From: Phycisphaerales bacterium
Lineage (GTDB): Bacteria; Planctomycetota; Phycisphaerae; Sedimentisphaerales; Anaerohalosphaeraceae
Reading direction: 5' to 3'
Assembly (NCBI GenBank): GCA_011053245.1
Contig: DRGS01000212.1
Location: forward strand, 1-19,803
DNA: 19,803 bases
Every line of letters begins with the position of its first letter. Position 1 is the stretch's first letter. Below, one piece after another: positions 1-8,699 of the stretch. Made by a program: the position numbers and the translations under genes. The notes under the pieces were generated by a model, which worked only from the letters and a program-made list of their open reading frames with translations, made no database searches and was not told the origin of the DNA.

Positions 1-1296
1 GAAATTGGTGTTCAGGCTTACATATATGCCTATCCACTGGTCCTAATGGAGATTACACGCCGAGTTTCGACGAATGTAGAAGCCGCCAAAGGCGTTACCG
101 CCCCGATGAACCAGTTCGCCCATTTGCGAGCCTTTCCGGATCATACGTTCAGGGAGATCGTGCGGCCCAATGCCGATACGTTGTATTCGATCCTTTGGTT
201 TGATGTTTCCAAAGAACCGCAGATACTCTCGGTTGCCGACACCAGAGGCAGATACTACATGCTGCAAATGCTCGACATGTGGACAGACGTCATTGCGTCA
301 CCGGGCAGCAGGATCACAGGTACAGATGCGGCCAATTACGCCATCGTCGGGCCAAATTGGCAGGGGACACTGCCCGATGAGGTCGAACCCATTCGTGCAA
401 CAACCAACATGGGGTGGATCGTAGGTCGAACTCAAACCAATGGTAAGAAGGATTACAAAAAAGTCCACAAGATACAAGACGGTTACAAAGTGATGCCGTT
501 GAGCCAGTGGGATAAAGCCAACAAAACGCCGGCGAAGAGCCTCGTCAATCCGAATTGGGATATGAAAACGCCGCCTCCGATCCAAGTGGCCAATATGAAT
601 GCCAAGACGTTTTTTGAATTGTTCGCCAAACTATTGAAAGATAATCCCCCCCATGAATTGGATTGGAACATGGTGCAGTTGCTTAAGCAGATCGGTATCG
701 TCCCGGGAGAGGACTTTAGCTTTTCAAAGATGCGTTCTCGAAAACAAAAAGCTCTCGAACAGGCGGCAATTGATGCACAGAAATTGATTATGCAAAAACA
801 GACTGGAGAGCTTGTAAACGGCTGGGATTTTTTGCGTGAAAATGTGGGCAACTATGGCACGTCCTATTTACTACGAGCCTTTATTGCTCTAATCGGACTT
901 GGCGCTAATGTGCCGGAAGATGCTGTTTACCCCATGACAAGCGTCGATAGTGATGGAAAACAGTATGATGGCAGGCATCGTTATGTATTGCATTTTGAGA
1001 AAGACAAGTTGCCTCCGGTCCGTGGATTCTGGTCGCTTTCGATGTATGACGAGGAAATGTACTTCGCGGATAACCCGATCGGACGCTATGCCATCGGAGA
1101 CCGTGACAAGCTTCGGTTTAACAAAGACGGTTCCCTGGATATCTACATCCAGCATGCATCTCCGGACAAGGACAAGGTATCGAACTGGCTTCCCGCACCG
1201 AAGGGTAACTTCGACCTGGTCTTACGCGTTTACTGGCCTACGCTTGAAGCCCTCACGGGTGATTGGATACCGCCAACTGTGCGGAAAAATAAATAA
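1..1296 (+). CDS. DUF1254/DUF1214 domain protein, 5' end missing
   Basis: The reading frame is open from base 1, and the first residues (AYIYAYPLVLMEITR) are the usual opening of the DUF1254 domain, so the true start and any signal peptide lie before the window. The internal ATG at base 46 is therefore not the start. The N-terminal part (DUF1254) contains NADTLYS and YYMLQMLDMWTDV. The C-terminal part (DUF1214) contains RGFWSLSMYD and ends in LRVYWPTLEAL and DWIPP. The family is widespread in bacteria but its biochemical role is unknown to me. A second member follows 54 bp downstream, so the two are probably co-transcribed paralogues. Assignment to the family is firm; function is not. Confidence 0.9.
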   Translation, partial: EIGVQAYIYAYPLVLMEITRRVSTNVEAAKGVTAPMNQFAHLRAFPDHTFREIVRPNADTLYSILWFDVSKEPQILSVADTRGRYYMLQMLDMWTDVIASPGSRITGTDAANYAIVGPNWQGTLPDEVEPIRATTNMGWIVGRTQTNGKKDYKKVHKIQDGYKVMPLSQWDKANKTPAKSLVNPNWDMKTPPPIQVANMNAKTFFELFAKLLKDNPPHELDWNMVQLLKQIGIVPGEDFSFSKMRSRKQKALEQAAIDAQKLIMQKQTGELVNGWDFLRENVGNYGTSYLLRAFIALIGLGANVPEDAVYPMTSVDSDGKQYDGRHRYVLHFEKDKLPPVRGFWSLSMYDEEMYFADNPIGRYAIGDRDKLRFNKDGSLDIYIQHASPDKDKVSNWLPAPKGNFDLVLRVYWPTLEALTGDWIPPTVRKNK

Positions 1297-1350
1297 TAGT
1301 TCTAAGTCGAGCAGTGAACAGAAATATATAAATACTTTAAGGAGGTGAAT

Positions 1351-2817
1351 ATGAAGAAGCTACTTCTGGTTTTAATATTGGTTTGTTTATCACTGGTAAT
1401 TGGAATGAGTGGATTGGCGGATACGATGGATTCGAGATTCGGTAAGCTCCAGTTCCAGAGCGGATACCCAACGGATGAAACGGTGCGGAAGCTTTATGAT
1501 GAACTGGATTTTCAGCGCGCGGTGCAGATTTATCTTTGGGCGCTGCCTATGGCGTCTTACGGCGCGATGGCCGATGCGCACATTGAACTGGGTTGCGGAA
1601 GCAGTGCTGTTCTCGTCGCCGAGAAGTCTGCCGAGCAGCAGCAATTGGTTCTGACGGCAAATCAGGACACCGTCTATATGTCCGGTGTACTGGACATGCG
1701 AGATGGGCCAATGGTCATGGAACTGCCTGCCGGTCTTTTGGGAACACTGAACAATATATGGCAGCAGCCTCTCTGTGATCTGGGCGGTCCGTTTTCGCCG
1801 GAGCAAAATCGCGGTGGGCGATTCCTGATTCTGCCGCCTGACTATGACGGACCAATGCCAGCACTGCATTACCATGTAGTTAAGGCCGATACGAACATAC
1901 TGGTCTTTTATCTGCGTGCAATTCCTAAAACTCGTGACGATTTCCCTGAACTGGTTGAGCTTATGCATACGCATAAACAATATAAGTTGTCAGAAGCGCA
2001 GAATCCGCCCAAGATGAGGTTTATCTCTGCTTCTGGCAGGGAGCTAAACTTTCTGACCAACGAAGGCTTTGCATACTTTGAAAGTCTGGCACGTTACATT
2101 AATGAGAATCCCCCTCGTGAACAGGACATGGCCATGTTGGGTCTGCTGGAGACGTTGGATATCGCCTATGGCCGTGACTTTAATCCGGACAAACGCATGA
2201 AAAAGATCCTTACCGAAGCGGCAGAGATTGGACGGGCTATGGCCAAGACCGTGGCATGGCAGCCCAGGACTGAGAAAGAAATTCTTTATCCGTATCCCGA
2301 TAAGCGTCAATGGAAGTACATATTCATTAGCGACCCTACATTTCACACGCCTGAGTATATGGCAATCGATCTACGCAGTCGTTATACATGGGAGGCAGCA
2401 GGTACGGCCAAGTCTATGACAATTGCAATACCAGGGCAGGGCTCGCAATACATCGGGACTTATCAGGACGCAGACGGTCAGTGGCTCAGCGGTGAAAACA
2501 CGTACAAGATTCATCTGCCCAAAGATGTGCCGGCCAATATGTTCTGGTCCCTGACGGCTTATGACAACGAGACACGTTCGATGATACAAAACAAGCTTGG
2601 CCGTCCGCTTGTGGGCTCAGTTCATGGCGCCAAGCCGAACAAAGATGCCTCTTTTGATGTCTACTTTGGCCCCAGACTCCCCGCCAATGTTCCGAAGGAA
2701 AACTGGGTCCAGACCAAGCCGGGCATGGGATGGTTCGTCTATCTCCGTCTATATGGCCCCGAAAAAGCGTATTTTGAAAAAAAGTGGATCCCGGGAGATG
2801 TTGAAAAAATCAATTAA
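1351..2817 (+). CDS. Exported DUF1254/DUF1214 domain protein
   Basis: A strong ribosome binding site, AAGGAGGT at 1339-1346, places the start at the ATG at 1351 rather than the in-frame GTG at 1345, giving 488 aa. The N-terminus (MKKLLLVLILVCLSLVIGMS) is a signal peptide, so the protein is exported. DUF1254 covers roughly the first 250 residues, with ANQDTVYMSGVLDM as the counterpart of the NADTLYS region of the upstream paralogue. DUF1214 is C-terminal, with NMFWSLTAYDNETRSM and YLRLYGPE. The upstream partner has the same two-domain layout, but the two have diverged well beyond a recent duplication. The next gene begins 51 bp downstream. No catalytic function can be assigned. Confidence 0.92.
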   Translation: MKKLLLVLILVCLSLVIGMSGLADTMDSRFGKLQFQSGYPTDETVRKLYDELDFQRAVQIYLWALPMASYGAMADAHIELGCGSSAVLVAEKSAEQQQLVLTANQDTVYMSGVLDMRDGPMVMELPAGLLGTLNNIWQQPLCDLGGPFSPEQNRGGRFLILPPDYDGPMPALHYHVVKADTNILVFYLRAIPKTRDDFPELVELMHTHKQYKLSEAQNPPKMRFISASGRELNFLTNEGFAYFESLARYINENPPREQDMAMLGLLETLDIAYGRDFNPDKRMKKILTEAAEIGRAMAKTVAWQPRTEKEILYPYPDKRQWKYIFISDPTFHTPEYMAIDLRSRYTWEAAGTAKSMTIAIPGQGSQYIGTYQDADGQWLSGENTYKIHLPKDVPANMFWSLTAYDNETRSMIQNKLGRPLVGSVHGAKPNKDASFDVYFGPRLPANVPKENWVQTKPGMGWFVYLRLYGPEKAYFEKKWIPGDVEKIN

Positions 2818-2868
2818 ATTCTCTTTAACAAAAACGAGCAGTGAGCTAATAGAAATAGAAAGTAAATT

Positions 2869-3723
2869 ATGAAAAAGTTGTTTGTGATTTTGATGTTGGT
2901 TTGGATTATGTCGTTTAGTGCATTGGGACAAGAATCCGGATATGACGATGTGATCGAAGACGGTGACGGGATCATTGAGCCGGGAGAAGATGAAACTGCC
3001 GAACTGCAACGTGCCACTCAAAACCCCGTAGCGGATCTGATCAGTTTACCGTTTCAGTACAATACGTTTTTTGAGACAGGGCCTAAAGGAAAAACACAGA
3101 GTACCCTTCTTATCCAGCCGGTCATTCCGTTTAGTCTCAATGATGACTGGAATTTTATCGCACGGCCAATTATTCCATTACTGAATCAGCCGCCATTTAC
3201 TGATATTCAGAATAGAAACCATGGACTGGGTAACATCCAGTTTCAGGGATTCTTCGCTAGAAAAGAAAAAGTAGGTGATTGGATCGTGGGATTTGGTCCC
3301 CACCTGGAATTGCCCACGAACTCCGGTCCGGATGGTAGATTAGGGTCGGATAATTGGTCGGCGGGACCGGCGTTTCTTGCATTGCAAATGAAAGGCCCAT
3401 GGGTATATGGTGCCCTGGCTAGTCACCTCTGGTCGTATCGTGGAAATGATCCGGAAGTAAACCTGATGTCTTTCCAGCCGTTTATAAATTATAACATGAA
3501 AGACGGCTGGTATCTTAACAGTACTTCGCAAATCACGGCAAACTGGTCGGCAAATGCCAGTCAAATATGGACTATCCCGATAGGCGGCGGTTTTGGCAGG
3601 GTTTTCAAGATGGGCCAGCAGCACGTCAACGCCTCTATACAAGCATTTCACAACCTGCAGTCGCCAAGAAACGGAGCCGACTGGCAACTGCGGTTCCAGT
3701 TGCAGTTCCTTTTCCCAAAATAA
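2869..3723 (+). CDS. Predicted outer-membrane beta-barrel protein (transporter-like family)
   Basis: The 284-aa product begins with a clear signal peptide (MKKLFVILMLVWIMSFSALG), followed by an acidic stretch at about residues 24-45. The rest alternates aromatic and hydrophobic residues as in beta strands, such as WNFIARPIIPLL, WIVGFGPHLEL and WVYGALASHLW. It ends in a strand, FQLQFLFPK, with an aromatic near the C-terminus as in many outer-membrane barrels. It resembles the putative phenol-degradation MetA-pathway or transporter family that automated pipelines sometimes label neuromedin U. That family call is from memory of its pattern and is moderate. The ribosome binding site is weak. Its place between DUF1254 genes and a DUF3313 lipoprotein suggests a shared envelope role. 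Confidence 0.75.
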   Translation: MKKLFVILMLVWIMSFSALGQESGYDDVIEDGDGIIEPGEDETAELQRATQNPVADLISLPFQYNTFFETGPKGKTQSTLLIQPVIPFSLNDDWNFIARPIIPLLNQPPFTDIQNRNHGLGNIQFQGFFARKEKVGDWIVGFGPHLELPTNSGPDGRLGSDNWSAGPAFLALQMKGPWVYGALASHLWSYRGNDPEVNLMSFQPFINYNMKDGWYLNSTSQITANWSANASQIWTIPIGGGFGRVFKMGQQHVNASIQAFHNLQSPRNGADWQLRFQLQFLFPK

Positions 3724-3765
3724 TAGAAAACAGAAAACTAACATTAAGAATTAAGGAGACAAAAA

Positions 3766-4395
3766 ATGGAAACGAGAATGAACAAAACAATTTTGTTAAT
3801 GGCTATGGTAATAGTTGTAATGTTGGTACAGTTCGGATGCGGGCCGGAGGCAGTTACCAAAACCGGGTATCTGTCCGACTATTCGCGGCTACAGGCAAGA
3901 TCAAGCTCAAGCCTTCAATATGTGAACGAGCGTACCTTAAGAAAGTATTCAAGCTTCATGGTAGACACAGTCGGCGTCTATTTTCACAGCGGAGCTAAGG
4001 GCATCAAAGAGGCTTCGAAAGGCAAACTCGATCAAAAGAAAATCGATAAACTGACAAACTATATGCATTCCGTAATCGTTAAGGCTGTAAAGGCTTCGGG
4101 AAAAAGAGTTGTATATCGGCCAGGTATCGGCGTTGCCAGAATTCGAGCGGCTCTTACCGATATTAGTAAGTCAAATGCGACAACTATTCTCCCTATATCA
4201 AAGATAGCAGGCGTTGGGCTCGGAGGGGCTACGCTTGAAGCTGAGATACTCGACTCAAAAACGGGCGAGCAGATCGCCGGGCTTGTCGAAGCGCAGTTAG
4301 GGTCAAGGATTCCTTTTTCCGGCCTGGGAAAGTGGGATGCCGCAAAGCAGGCGATGGACGAATGGGGCAAGCGTCTGGAAAGACGTCTTAGATAA
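3766..4395 (+). CDS. DUF3313-type lipoprotein
   Basis: The start at 3766 is set by AAGGAG at 3753-3758, seven bases upstream; an alternative ATG at 3778 lacks such a site. The 209-aa product has a hydrophobic signal segment ending in VQFGC, which makes Cys25 a likely lipidation site, although phenylalanine at -2 is not the ideal lipobox residue. The mature N-terminus contains GYLSDYSRLQ, typical of DUF3313 lipoproteins. Near the C-terminus, AEILDSKTGEQIAGLVE resembles the conserved end of that family. It probably sits in the periplasm anchored to a membrane. Function is unknown. The gene follows the barrel gene by 42 bp and is probably in the same transcript. Confidence 0.8.
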   Translation: METRMNKTILLMAMVIVVMLVQFGCGPEAVTKTGYLSDYSRLQARSSSSLQYVNERTLRKYSSFMVDTVGVYFHSGAKGIKEASKGKLDQKKIDKLTNYMHSVIVKAVKASGKRVVYRPGIGVARIRAALTDISKSNATTILPISKIAGVGLGGATLEAEILDSKTGEQIAGLVEAQLGSRIPFSGLGKWDAAKQAMDEWGKRLERRLR

Positions 4396-4420
4396 GTTTA
4401 AGCTGAGTATAAAAAATATT

Positions 4421-4437
4421 TGCATTGGTATAATGCA
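4421..4437 (+). promoter_or_regulatory. Consensus -10 box inside a short inverted repeat
   Basis: A perfect TATAAT lies at 4429-4434, 18 bases before the ATG at 4453. It is embedded in TGCATT (4421-4426) and AATGCA (4432-4437), a 6-bp inverted repeat separated by five bases. No good -35 hexamer is found at 16-18 bases upstream. If this is a real promoter, the dyad could be an operator covering the -10 element. It could also be chance in AT-rich spacer DNA. Confidence 0.35.
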
Positions 4438-4452
4438 GTAACGCAGTCTAAC

Positions 4453-6357
4453 ATGAAAATTCTTCTTGTTATAACTCATTCGAAGATGGCGAAACAGACC
4501 GCGCCGTGGCTCGCTGAAACGGCGCGCAGACAGAATTCGCAGTTGCTCGCAACTAACTGCGTTCTAAATCCAATCGCTGTTCCGGGTAGAACTGAAGCCT
4601 GGCCCCTGATAGAAAAACCACAAAAGGTGCGTAACGCACTCAAAGAAACAATTGATCGTTTACCGGAAAATAATGTCAGTTTGCTTCCGGAGATCAGGGG
4701 CCAGTATCCGGACCAGGAAGTCGCCGAGATCATAAAAAAGCAGGAGATCGATATGGTGTACTTTCCTGTAAATGCAGAACTGAATCCAGGCACCCCGGAT
4801 ATGCAGTTTGGACAGAAACTTTTACGAAATGCGCCATGCGATGTCACACTTGTTGACTTTGGTACCAATGACAGTAAGGGCATCGAAAGAATACTTGTCC
4901 CGATGGATCTAGCCGCATCGGGCCATGCCATAAAGCACATCATAAAACTTGGCAGTGGAATGGGAGATATTATTCCGCTGCACATATCGCCGGACTTCGG
5001 AGGTGATTCAAAAAAAATCGCTGCCCGTGAGTTGGAGTTGCAGTTGAAGGAGATGGGCATGGAAGAACCCTCTTCAGGGATAACTCCTCAAGTAGTGATG
5101 GCCGATGGTTTCCACCAGGGCATTATCCAGACCGTAAGGGCCAACGACGCTATAGTCCTGGCCGGCACATCTATAAAACTGATACATGAACTCAGGGTGC
5201 AGTTGCTCAAACTTCGGCCGCAAATCGCCGATAGCGTTGCTATTGGAGTCTTTCGTCCTTCCAGCTTAGCTGCCAAAACCAGATTTGGAAGATTAAGAAG
5301 ACGCTTAAAAGCCGTCTTACCCGAACTGACTCTTGCCGACAGGGTTTCGTTATTCGACCGCATACAGGGAGGATCGCGACTGACTCCCGATTTCATTGTA
5401 ATGACCGGGCTTTCGGTATTGATCGCCTCTTTCGGTTTACTCGCCGACAATTCGTCGGTCGTCATCGGCGCCATGCTCGTCGCACCGTTTATGACTCCGA
5501 TCATTGGCGTAGGTCTGGCACTGGCGCAGGGAAATCTCGCCTTGATGAAACGCTCTGCCATAGCAACAGGAATGGGCCTTATTGTCGGATTATTCCTGTC
5601 ATTTACCCTTGGTTTACTTGCCCCCGTCGATGAAATGCCGCTGGAAGTACTAGCGCGAGGGGACCCGGACATCATGGACATGGTTATAGCCTTTGTTTCC
5701 GGGATGGCCGCTGCATATGCGGTATCACGCGAATCCGTGGCCGAATCAATAGTAGGCGTCGCCATCGCAGCCGCACTGGTTCCTCCCCTTGCCTGTGTCG
5801 GAATAATGCTTGCAAACGAGGAGATGCTCGAAGCCGATGGAGCGATAATACTTCTCATTACGAACCTGGCCGCCATAGCTCTCGGAGCCGCAACTGTCTT
5901 TCGATGGCTCGGAGTTCCCGGAACAAAGACAGGGCATCCATCATACATTAAGATACGCTGGATCAGCACAATCTTAGTACTCCTGCTTCTTATACTTTCA
6001 ATACCATTGGTTTTCCGCTTGGCGAATAAACTCGCTGTCGGGCAGACCAGACCTATGAGCTTTCGCGTATCCAACAGACTCAAACGTAATGTAAACGGTC
6101 ATGTTGACAAAATAGATGGATTGACCGTAATGGCTCTGGGACGTTCCGGCAGTGGCAATGACAAAATGATCCGAGTATTATTGAGTACCGAAAAGCCAGT
6201 ACCAGCTAATGTAATAGAAGATATCAGAGCGGCTGTGAAAAAAATCATGGGACAGGACACCCCCGTCCTGATCAGAGTTTTCCAAAATGCTGTCATCCCA
6301 CAGACACAACTACCTATGAACAACTCAATACAGAGCGTTAATCCTATTCGCAAATGA
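4453..6357 (+). CDS. Tandem UspA-like and DUF389 integral membrane protein
   Basis: I chose the ATG at 4453 because MKILLVITHSK is the natural first strand of a universal-stress-protein fold; an in-frame ATG at 4420 would add 11 unrelated residues. The product is 634 aa. Residues 1-137 and about 145-268 look like two UspA-type domains (starts KILLVITHS and RILVPMDLAASG). Residues about 310-490 are DUF389, with its signature NSSVVIGAMLVAPFMTPIIG and further helices near 370-390, 408-425, 432-455 and 464-486. Another helix lies near 503-521, followed by a soluble tail of about 110 residues. DUF389 proteins are membrane proteins of unknown function. The Usp domains could bind nucleotide, but no clear ATP-binding G-2x-G-9x-G(S/T) motif is visible. 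The stop overlaps the region where the patatin gene begins. Confidence 0.88.
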   Translation: MKILLVITHSKMAKQTAPWLAETARRQNSQLLATNCVLNPIAVPGRTEAWPLIEKPQKVRNALKETIDRLPENNVSLLPEIRGQYPDQEVAEIIKKQEIDMVYFPVNAELNPGTPDMQFGQKLLRNAPCDVTLVDFGTNDSKGIERILVPMDLAASGHAIKHIIKLGSGMGDIIPLHISPDFGGDSKKIAARELELQLKEMGMEEPSSGITPQVVMADGFHQGIIQTVRANDAIVLAGTSIKLIHELRVQLLKLRPQIADSVAIGVFRPSSLAAKTRFGRLRRRLKAVLPELTLADRVSLFDRIQGGSRLTPDFIVMTGLSVLIASFGLLADNSSVVIGAMLVAPFMTPIIGVGLALAQGNLALMKRSAIATGMGLIVGLFLSFTLGLLAPVDEMPLEVLARGDPDIMDMVIAFVSGMAAAYAVSRESVAESIVGVAIAAALVPPLACVGIMLANEEMLEADGAIILLITNLAAIALGAATVFRWLGVPGTKTGHPSYIKIRWISTILVLLLLILSIPLVFRLANKLAVGQTRPMSFRVSNRLKRNVNGHVDKIDGLTVMALGRSGSGNDKMIRVLLSTEKPVPANVIEDIRAAVKKIMGQDTPVLIRVFQNAVIPQTQLPMNNSIQSVNPIRK

Positions 6358-6395
6358 ATGAAAAAAAAGAAAATGTGATTGCAGGGGATTATCAC

Positions 6396-7601
6396 ATGCT
6401 AAAAAATAAATCTGAACCATCTAAGAAACGCTGTTTTACGATCGCAAGAGCGGCCATGTCCCTTGCATCGGGCCATTCTTTGTCGCGAAATCCTGTACCT
6501 ATAGGTCGAATGTTTGAGGCGGATCTAAAAGAGATCAAAGGTACGCGAGCATGGGATGGCCAGCACTGCCAAGTATTTAAGGACGACATCGCAAACTCTA
6601 TGCGTCAGGAACATGAGGGCACCCATCTTTTGAAAGACAGTCCTGCTTGTCATGATATTTTAGCTTTATCAGGCGGTGGAGCAAACGGAGCATTCGGAGC
6701 TGGGGTTTTATGCGGATGGAGCCAAGCAGGAACCAGGCCAAAGTTTAAAATTGTCACAGGGATCAGTACAGGCTCTATAATCGCCGCTTCTGCTTTCATT
6801 GGTTCCGAATATGATGACATGCTAAAGGAAATATACACAACGATCACAACAGCAAATATTTTTAATGCGAGAAATTTAATATCGTGGTTCTGGAATGAAT
6901 CATTCGCTGACACTAAACCATTAAAGGCGCTCATCGAAAAATATGCCGACAAATCTGTGTTAAAGACAATTGCCAAAGAGCATAACACGGGGAGACGGTT
7001 ATACCTGGGAACGACCAACCTCGATGCCCAGCGCCTCATGGTATGGAACATGGGGGTTATCGCAAATAGCGGTCATCCTGATGCGCTCAATTTATTCCGC
7101 AAAGTAGTGCTTGCCGCGCTTTCGCTGCCTTGTATATTTCCGCCGGTTTATTTTGATGTTGAAGTGGATGGCCGTTTTTATGATGAAATGCATGTTGACG
7201 GCGGGATGATCACAGATGCTTTTATTTCCGATTTCATGTTGAATTTTTCAGCTAACGGAAAGAAAAAAGAAAAAACCGAAAGTCGCGTTTATGTTATACG
7301 CAATGACAAACTCATGCCGGCGCCAGAACAAGTCTCACGCAATTTGCCAAAAATCACCAGAAGGGCATTGGCCACATTAAATAAGGCGCACGGCGAAGAT
7401 CACCTACATTATATCTACACCATCGCCAGACGAAATCATGCGGATTTTAATTACATTGGCATCCCGGAAGACTGTGCGCTGCCGGACAAACTGACATTTG
7501 ATCAAAAGGGAATGAATAAACTATTCGGCTTAGGCCAGGAGTTAGCCAAATCAGGTTGCAAGTGGCACAAAAAACCGCCGACTTTAAATATTTTGGACTA
7601 A
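6396..7601 (+). CDS. Patatin-like phospholipase
   Basis: With the start at 6396 (AGGGGA at 6383-6388 in front) the product is 401 aa. An in-frame ATG at 6354 overlaps the preceding stop as ATGA and would add 14 residues but has no ribosome binding site. Patatin hallmarks are all present, numbered from 6396: the glycine-rich oxyanion loop SGGGANGAFGAG near residues 92-103, the nucleophile elbow GISTG with Ser124, and the catalytic aspartate in HVDGG at Asp268. The family are Ser-Asp dyad acyl hydrolases acting on phospholipids. No signal peptide or lipobox is obvious, so location is unclear. Immediate linkage to a DUF389 membrane protein and exported lipoproteins suggests membrane-lipid turnover, which is inference. 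Confidence 0.9.
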   Translation: MLKNKSEPSKKRCFTIARAAMSLASGHSLSRNPVPIGRMFEADLKEIKGTRAWDGQHCQVFKDDIANSMRQEHEGTHLLKDSPACHDILALSGGGANGAFGAGVLCGWSQAGTRPKFKIVTGISTGSIIAASAFIGSEYDDMLKEIYTTITTANIFNARNLISWFWNESFADTKPLKALIEKYADKSVLKTIAKEHNTGRRLYLGTTNLDAQRLMVWNMGVIANSGHPDALNLFRKVVLAALSLPCIFPPVYFDVEVDGRFYDEMHVDGGMITDAFISDFMLNFSANGKKKEKTESRVYVIRNDKLMPAPEQVSRNLPKITRRALATLNKAHGEDHLHYIYTIARRNHADFNYIGIPEDCALPDKLTFDQKGMNKLFGLGQELAKSGCKWHKKPPTLNILD

Positions 7602-7713
7602 AAACAGAGGGGTCAATAATATGAGAGAAACCTAAAGGTATAAGACTAACGAAGTTAAAATAATTTGGTATCAAACAAAACCAATCGTAAACTAAATTTT
7701 AAGGAAGCTAAAA

Positions 7714-8271
7714 ATGAAAACTAATGAAAGAACCGGAAGATGTTTTAGCGTTACAGGCATCATTGCTCTGTATATTTGCGCCACAGTCATTACTTCAGGA
7801 GGCTGTCAAACACGCACGCAAACGGGTACTCTGGCAGGTGCAGGTGTTGGCGCTCTTATCGGTCAAGCCATCGGCGGTAGTACGGGCGCTACTTTGCTCG
7901 GTGCCGGTATCGGTGCAGGCAGCGGATACCTCATCGGAAATTCACAGGACAAAAAAGCCGCCAAAACCTATGATATGTCCCAACCTACGTCACTGACCGG
8001 TACAAAATGGAAAGTCGTCAGTCTGGTTAAAGCAGACGCTCCTCCATACACCTCAATGTTTGTGGAATTCAAATCCAACGGCGAGGTTGTTACCACAAGA
8101 AATGAACCGGGCGGAACAATGACCATTACCGAAGAGCGATACCGGATCGTCGGCAACACGCTTATCATCAACAAGCCTGGCTATATAATCAATGCGACAT
8201 ATCGAATTCAGGGCAATCAAATGACCGTCGATTGTGAACAGTTCAGGGCAGTGCTGGAACGAACAGGATAG
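7714..8271 (+). CDS. Glycine-zipper lipoprotein with C-terminal beta domain
   Basis: The ribosome binding site AAGGA at 7701-7705 supports this start. The 185-aa protein has a signal segment ending in TSGGC, making Cys31 a likely lipidation site. A glycine zipper follows (GTLAGAGVGALIGQAIGG and GAGIGAGSGYLIGN, about residues 38-76), the type found in outer-membrane lipoproteins and 2TM glycine-zipper proteins. Residues about 92-185 (TGTKWKVVSL to FRAVLERTG) look like a small all-beta domain with alternating strands, lipocalin- or META-like, but I do not recognise a specific family. A possible weak promoter (TTGGTA 7665-7670, TAAACT 7688-7693, 17-bp spacer) lies in the 112-bp gap before it. 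Confidence 0.82.
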   Translation: MKTNERTGRCFSVTGIIALYICATVITSGGCQTRTQTGTLAGAGVGALIGQAIGGSTGATLLGAGIGAGSGYLIGNSQDKKAAKTYDMSQPTSLTGTKWKVVSLVKADAPPYTSMFVEFKSNGEVVTTRNEPGGTMTITEERYRIVGNTLIINKPGYIINATYRIQGNQMTVDCEQFRAVLERTG

Positions 8272-8280
8272 CAGGCAATG

Positions 8281-8300
8281 ACGGAGTTTATTCCGTTTTT
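8281..8300 (+). terminator. Short hairpin with T-run between two lipoprotein genes
   Basis: ACGGA at 8281-8285 pairs with TCCGT at 8292-8296 across a six-base loop, and a T-run continues to 8300. This is a minimal rho-independent terminator shape. It lies 10 bases after the glycine-zipper gene and 20 bases before the next start. With only five or six base pairs it may be a partial terminator or attenuator. Confidence 0.4.
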
Positions 8301-8320
8301 CTAAGAAAAGGATCTAAAAA

Positions 8321-8632
8321 ATGAAAATCAAATTATTAATACTCCTCCTCGTACTCTTAACTTCTGGCTGTTCCCAATATTGGTTTCAGGAAGGCAAAAC
8401 CTTTGACGAGTGTAAACGGGCTCATGGCGAATGTTTTGCCGATCTACAAAAACGATCTGACTTTTCAAATCCGACGATGGACTATGAAATGAAATTCTTG
8501 GATGATTGCATGGCTAAAAAAAACTATAGAGAGGCCACTCAGGAACAGTTGCCGCTTGACGCTAAACGACAAGAGCCGGATAGTTCTTTTCACTGGCGCA
8601 TGCGTGGAATAGCCGGTTTGCTGAAAAAGTAA
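8321..8632 (+). CDS. Small lipoprotein of unknown function
   Basis: The 103-aa product opens with a textbook lipoprotein signal, a run of leucines ending in LLTSGC, making Cys17 the lipidated residue. AAAGGA at 8308-8313 serves as ribosome binding site. The mature part contains three more cysteines (in FDECKRAH, GECFAD and DDCMAKKNY), a spacing reminiscent of small periplasmic proteins with disulfides. The pattern DDCMAKKNYR near the end resembles the C-terminal signature of many small uncharacterised lipoproteins, in which a final short helix carries the last cysteine. No family is recognised. It is the last plus-strand gene of the envelope run. Confidence 0.72.
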   Translation: MKIKLLILLLVLLTSGCSQYWFQEGKTFDECKRAHGECFADLQKRSDFSNPTMDYEMKFLDDCMAKKNYREATQEQLPLDAKRQEPDSSFHWRMRGIAGLLKK

Positions 8633-8699
8633 ACAACTCTCGTTTCTACGCTATGAGACTTATTGAAATGGAAGACATGCAGATGTCCGCTTAGCCCGG

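Noticed and set aside
4420..4452. Upstream ATG at 4420 as start of the Usp/DUF389 gene
   Set aside because: It would place coding sequence over the TATAAT/dyad and add 11 residues before a natural UspA first strand.
5088..6083. 331-codon minus-strand open frame
   Set aside because: It lies wholly opposite the well-supported DUF389 coding region and its translation is Ser/Thr/Pro-rich antisense-type sequence.
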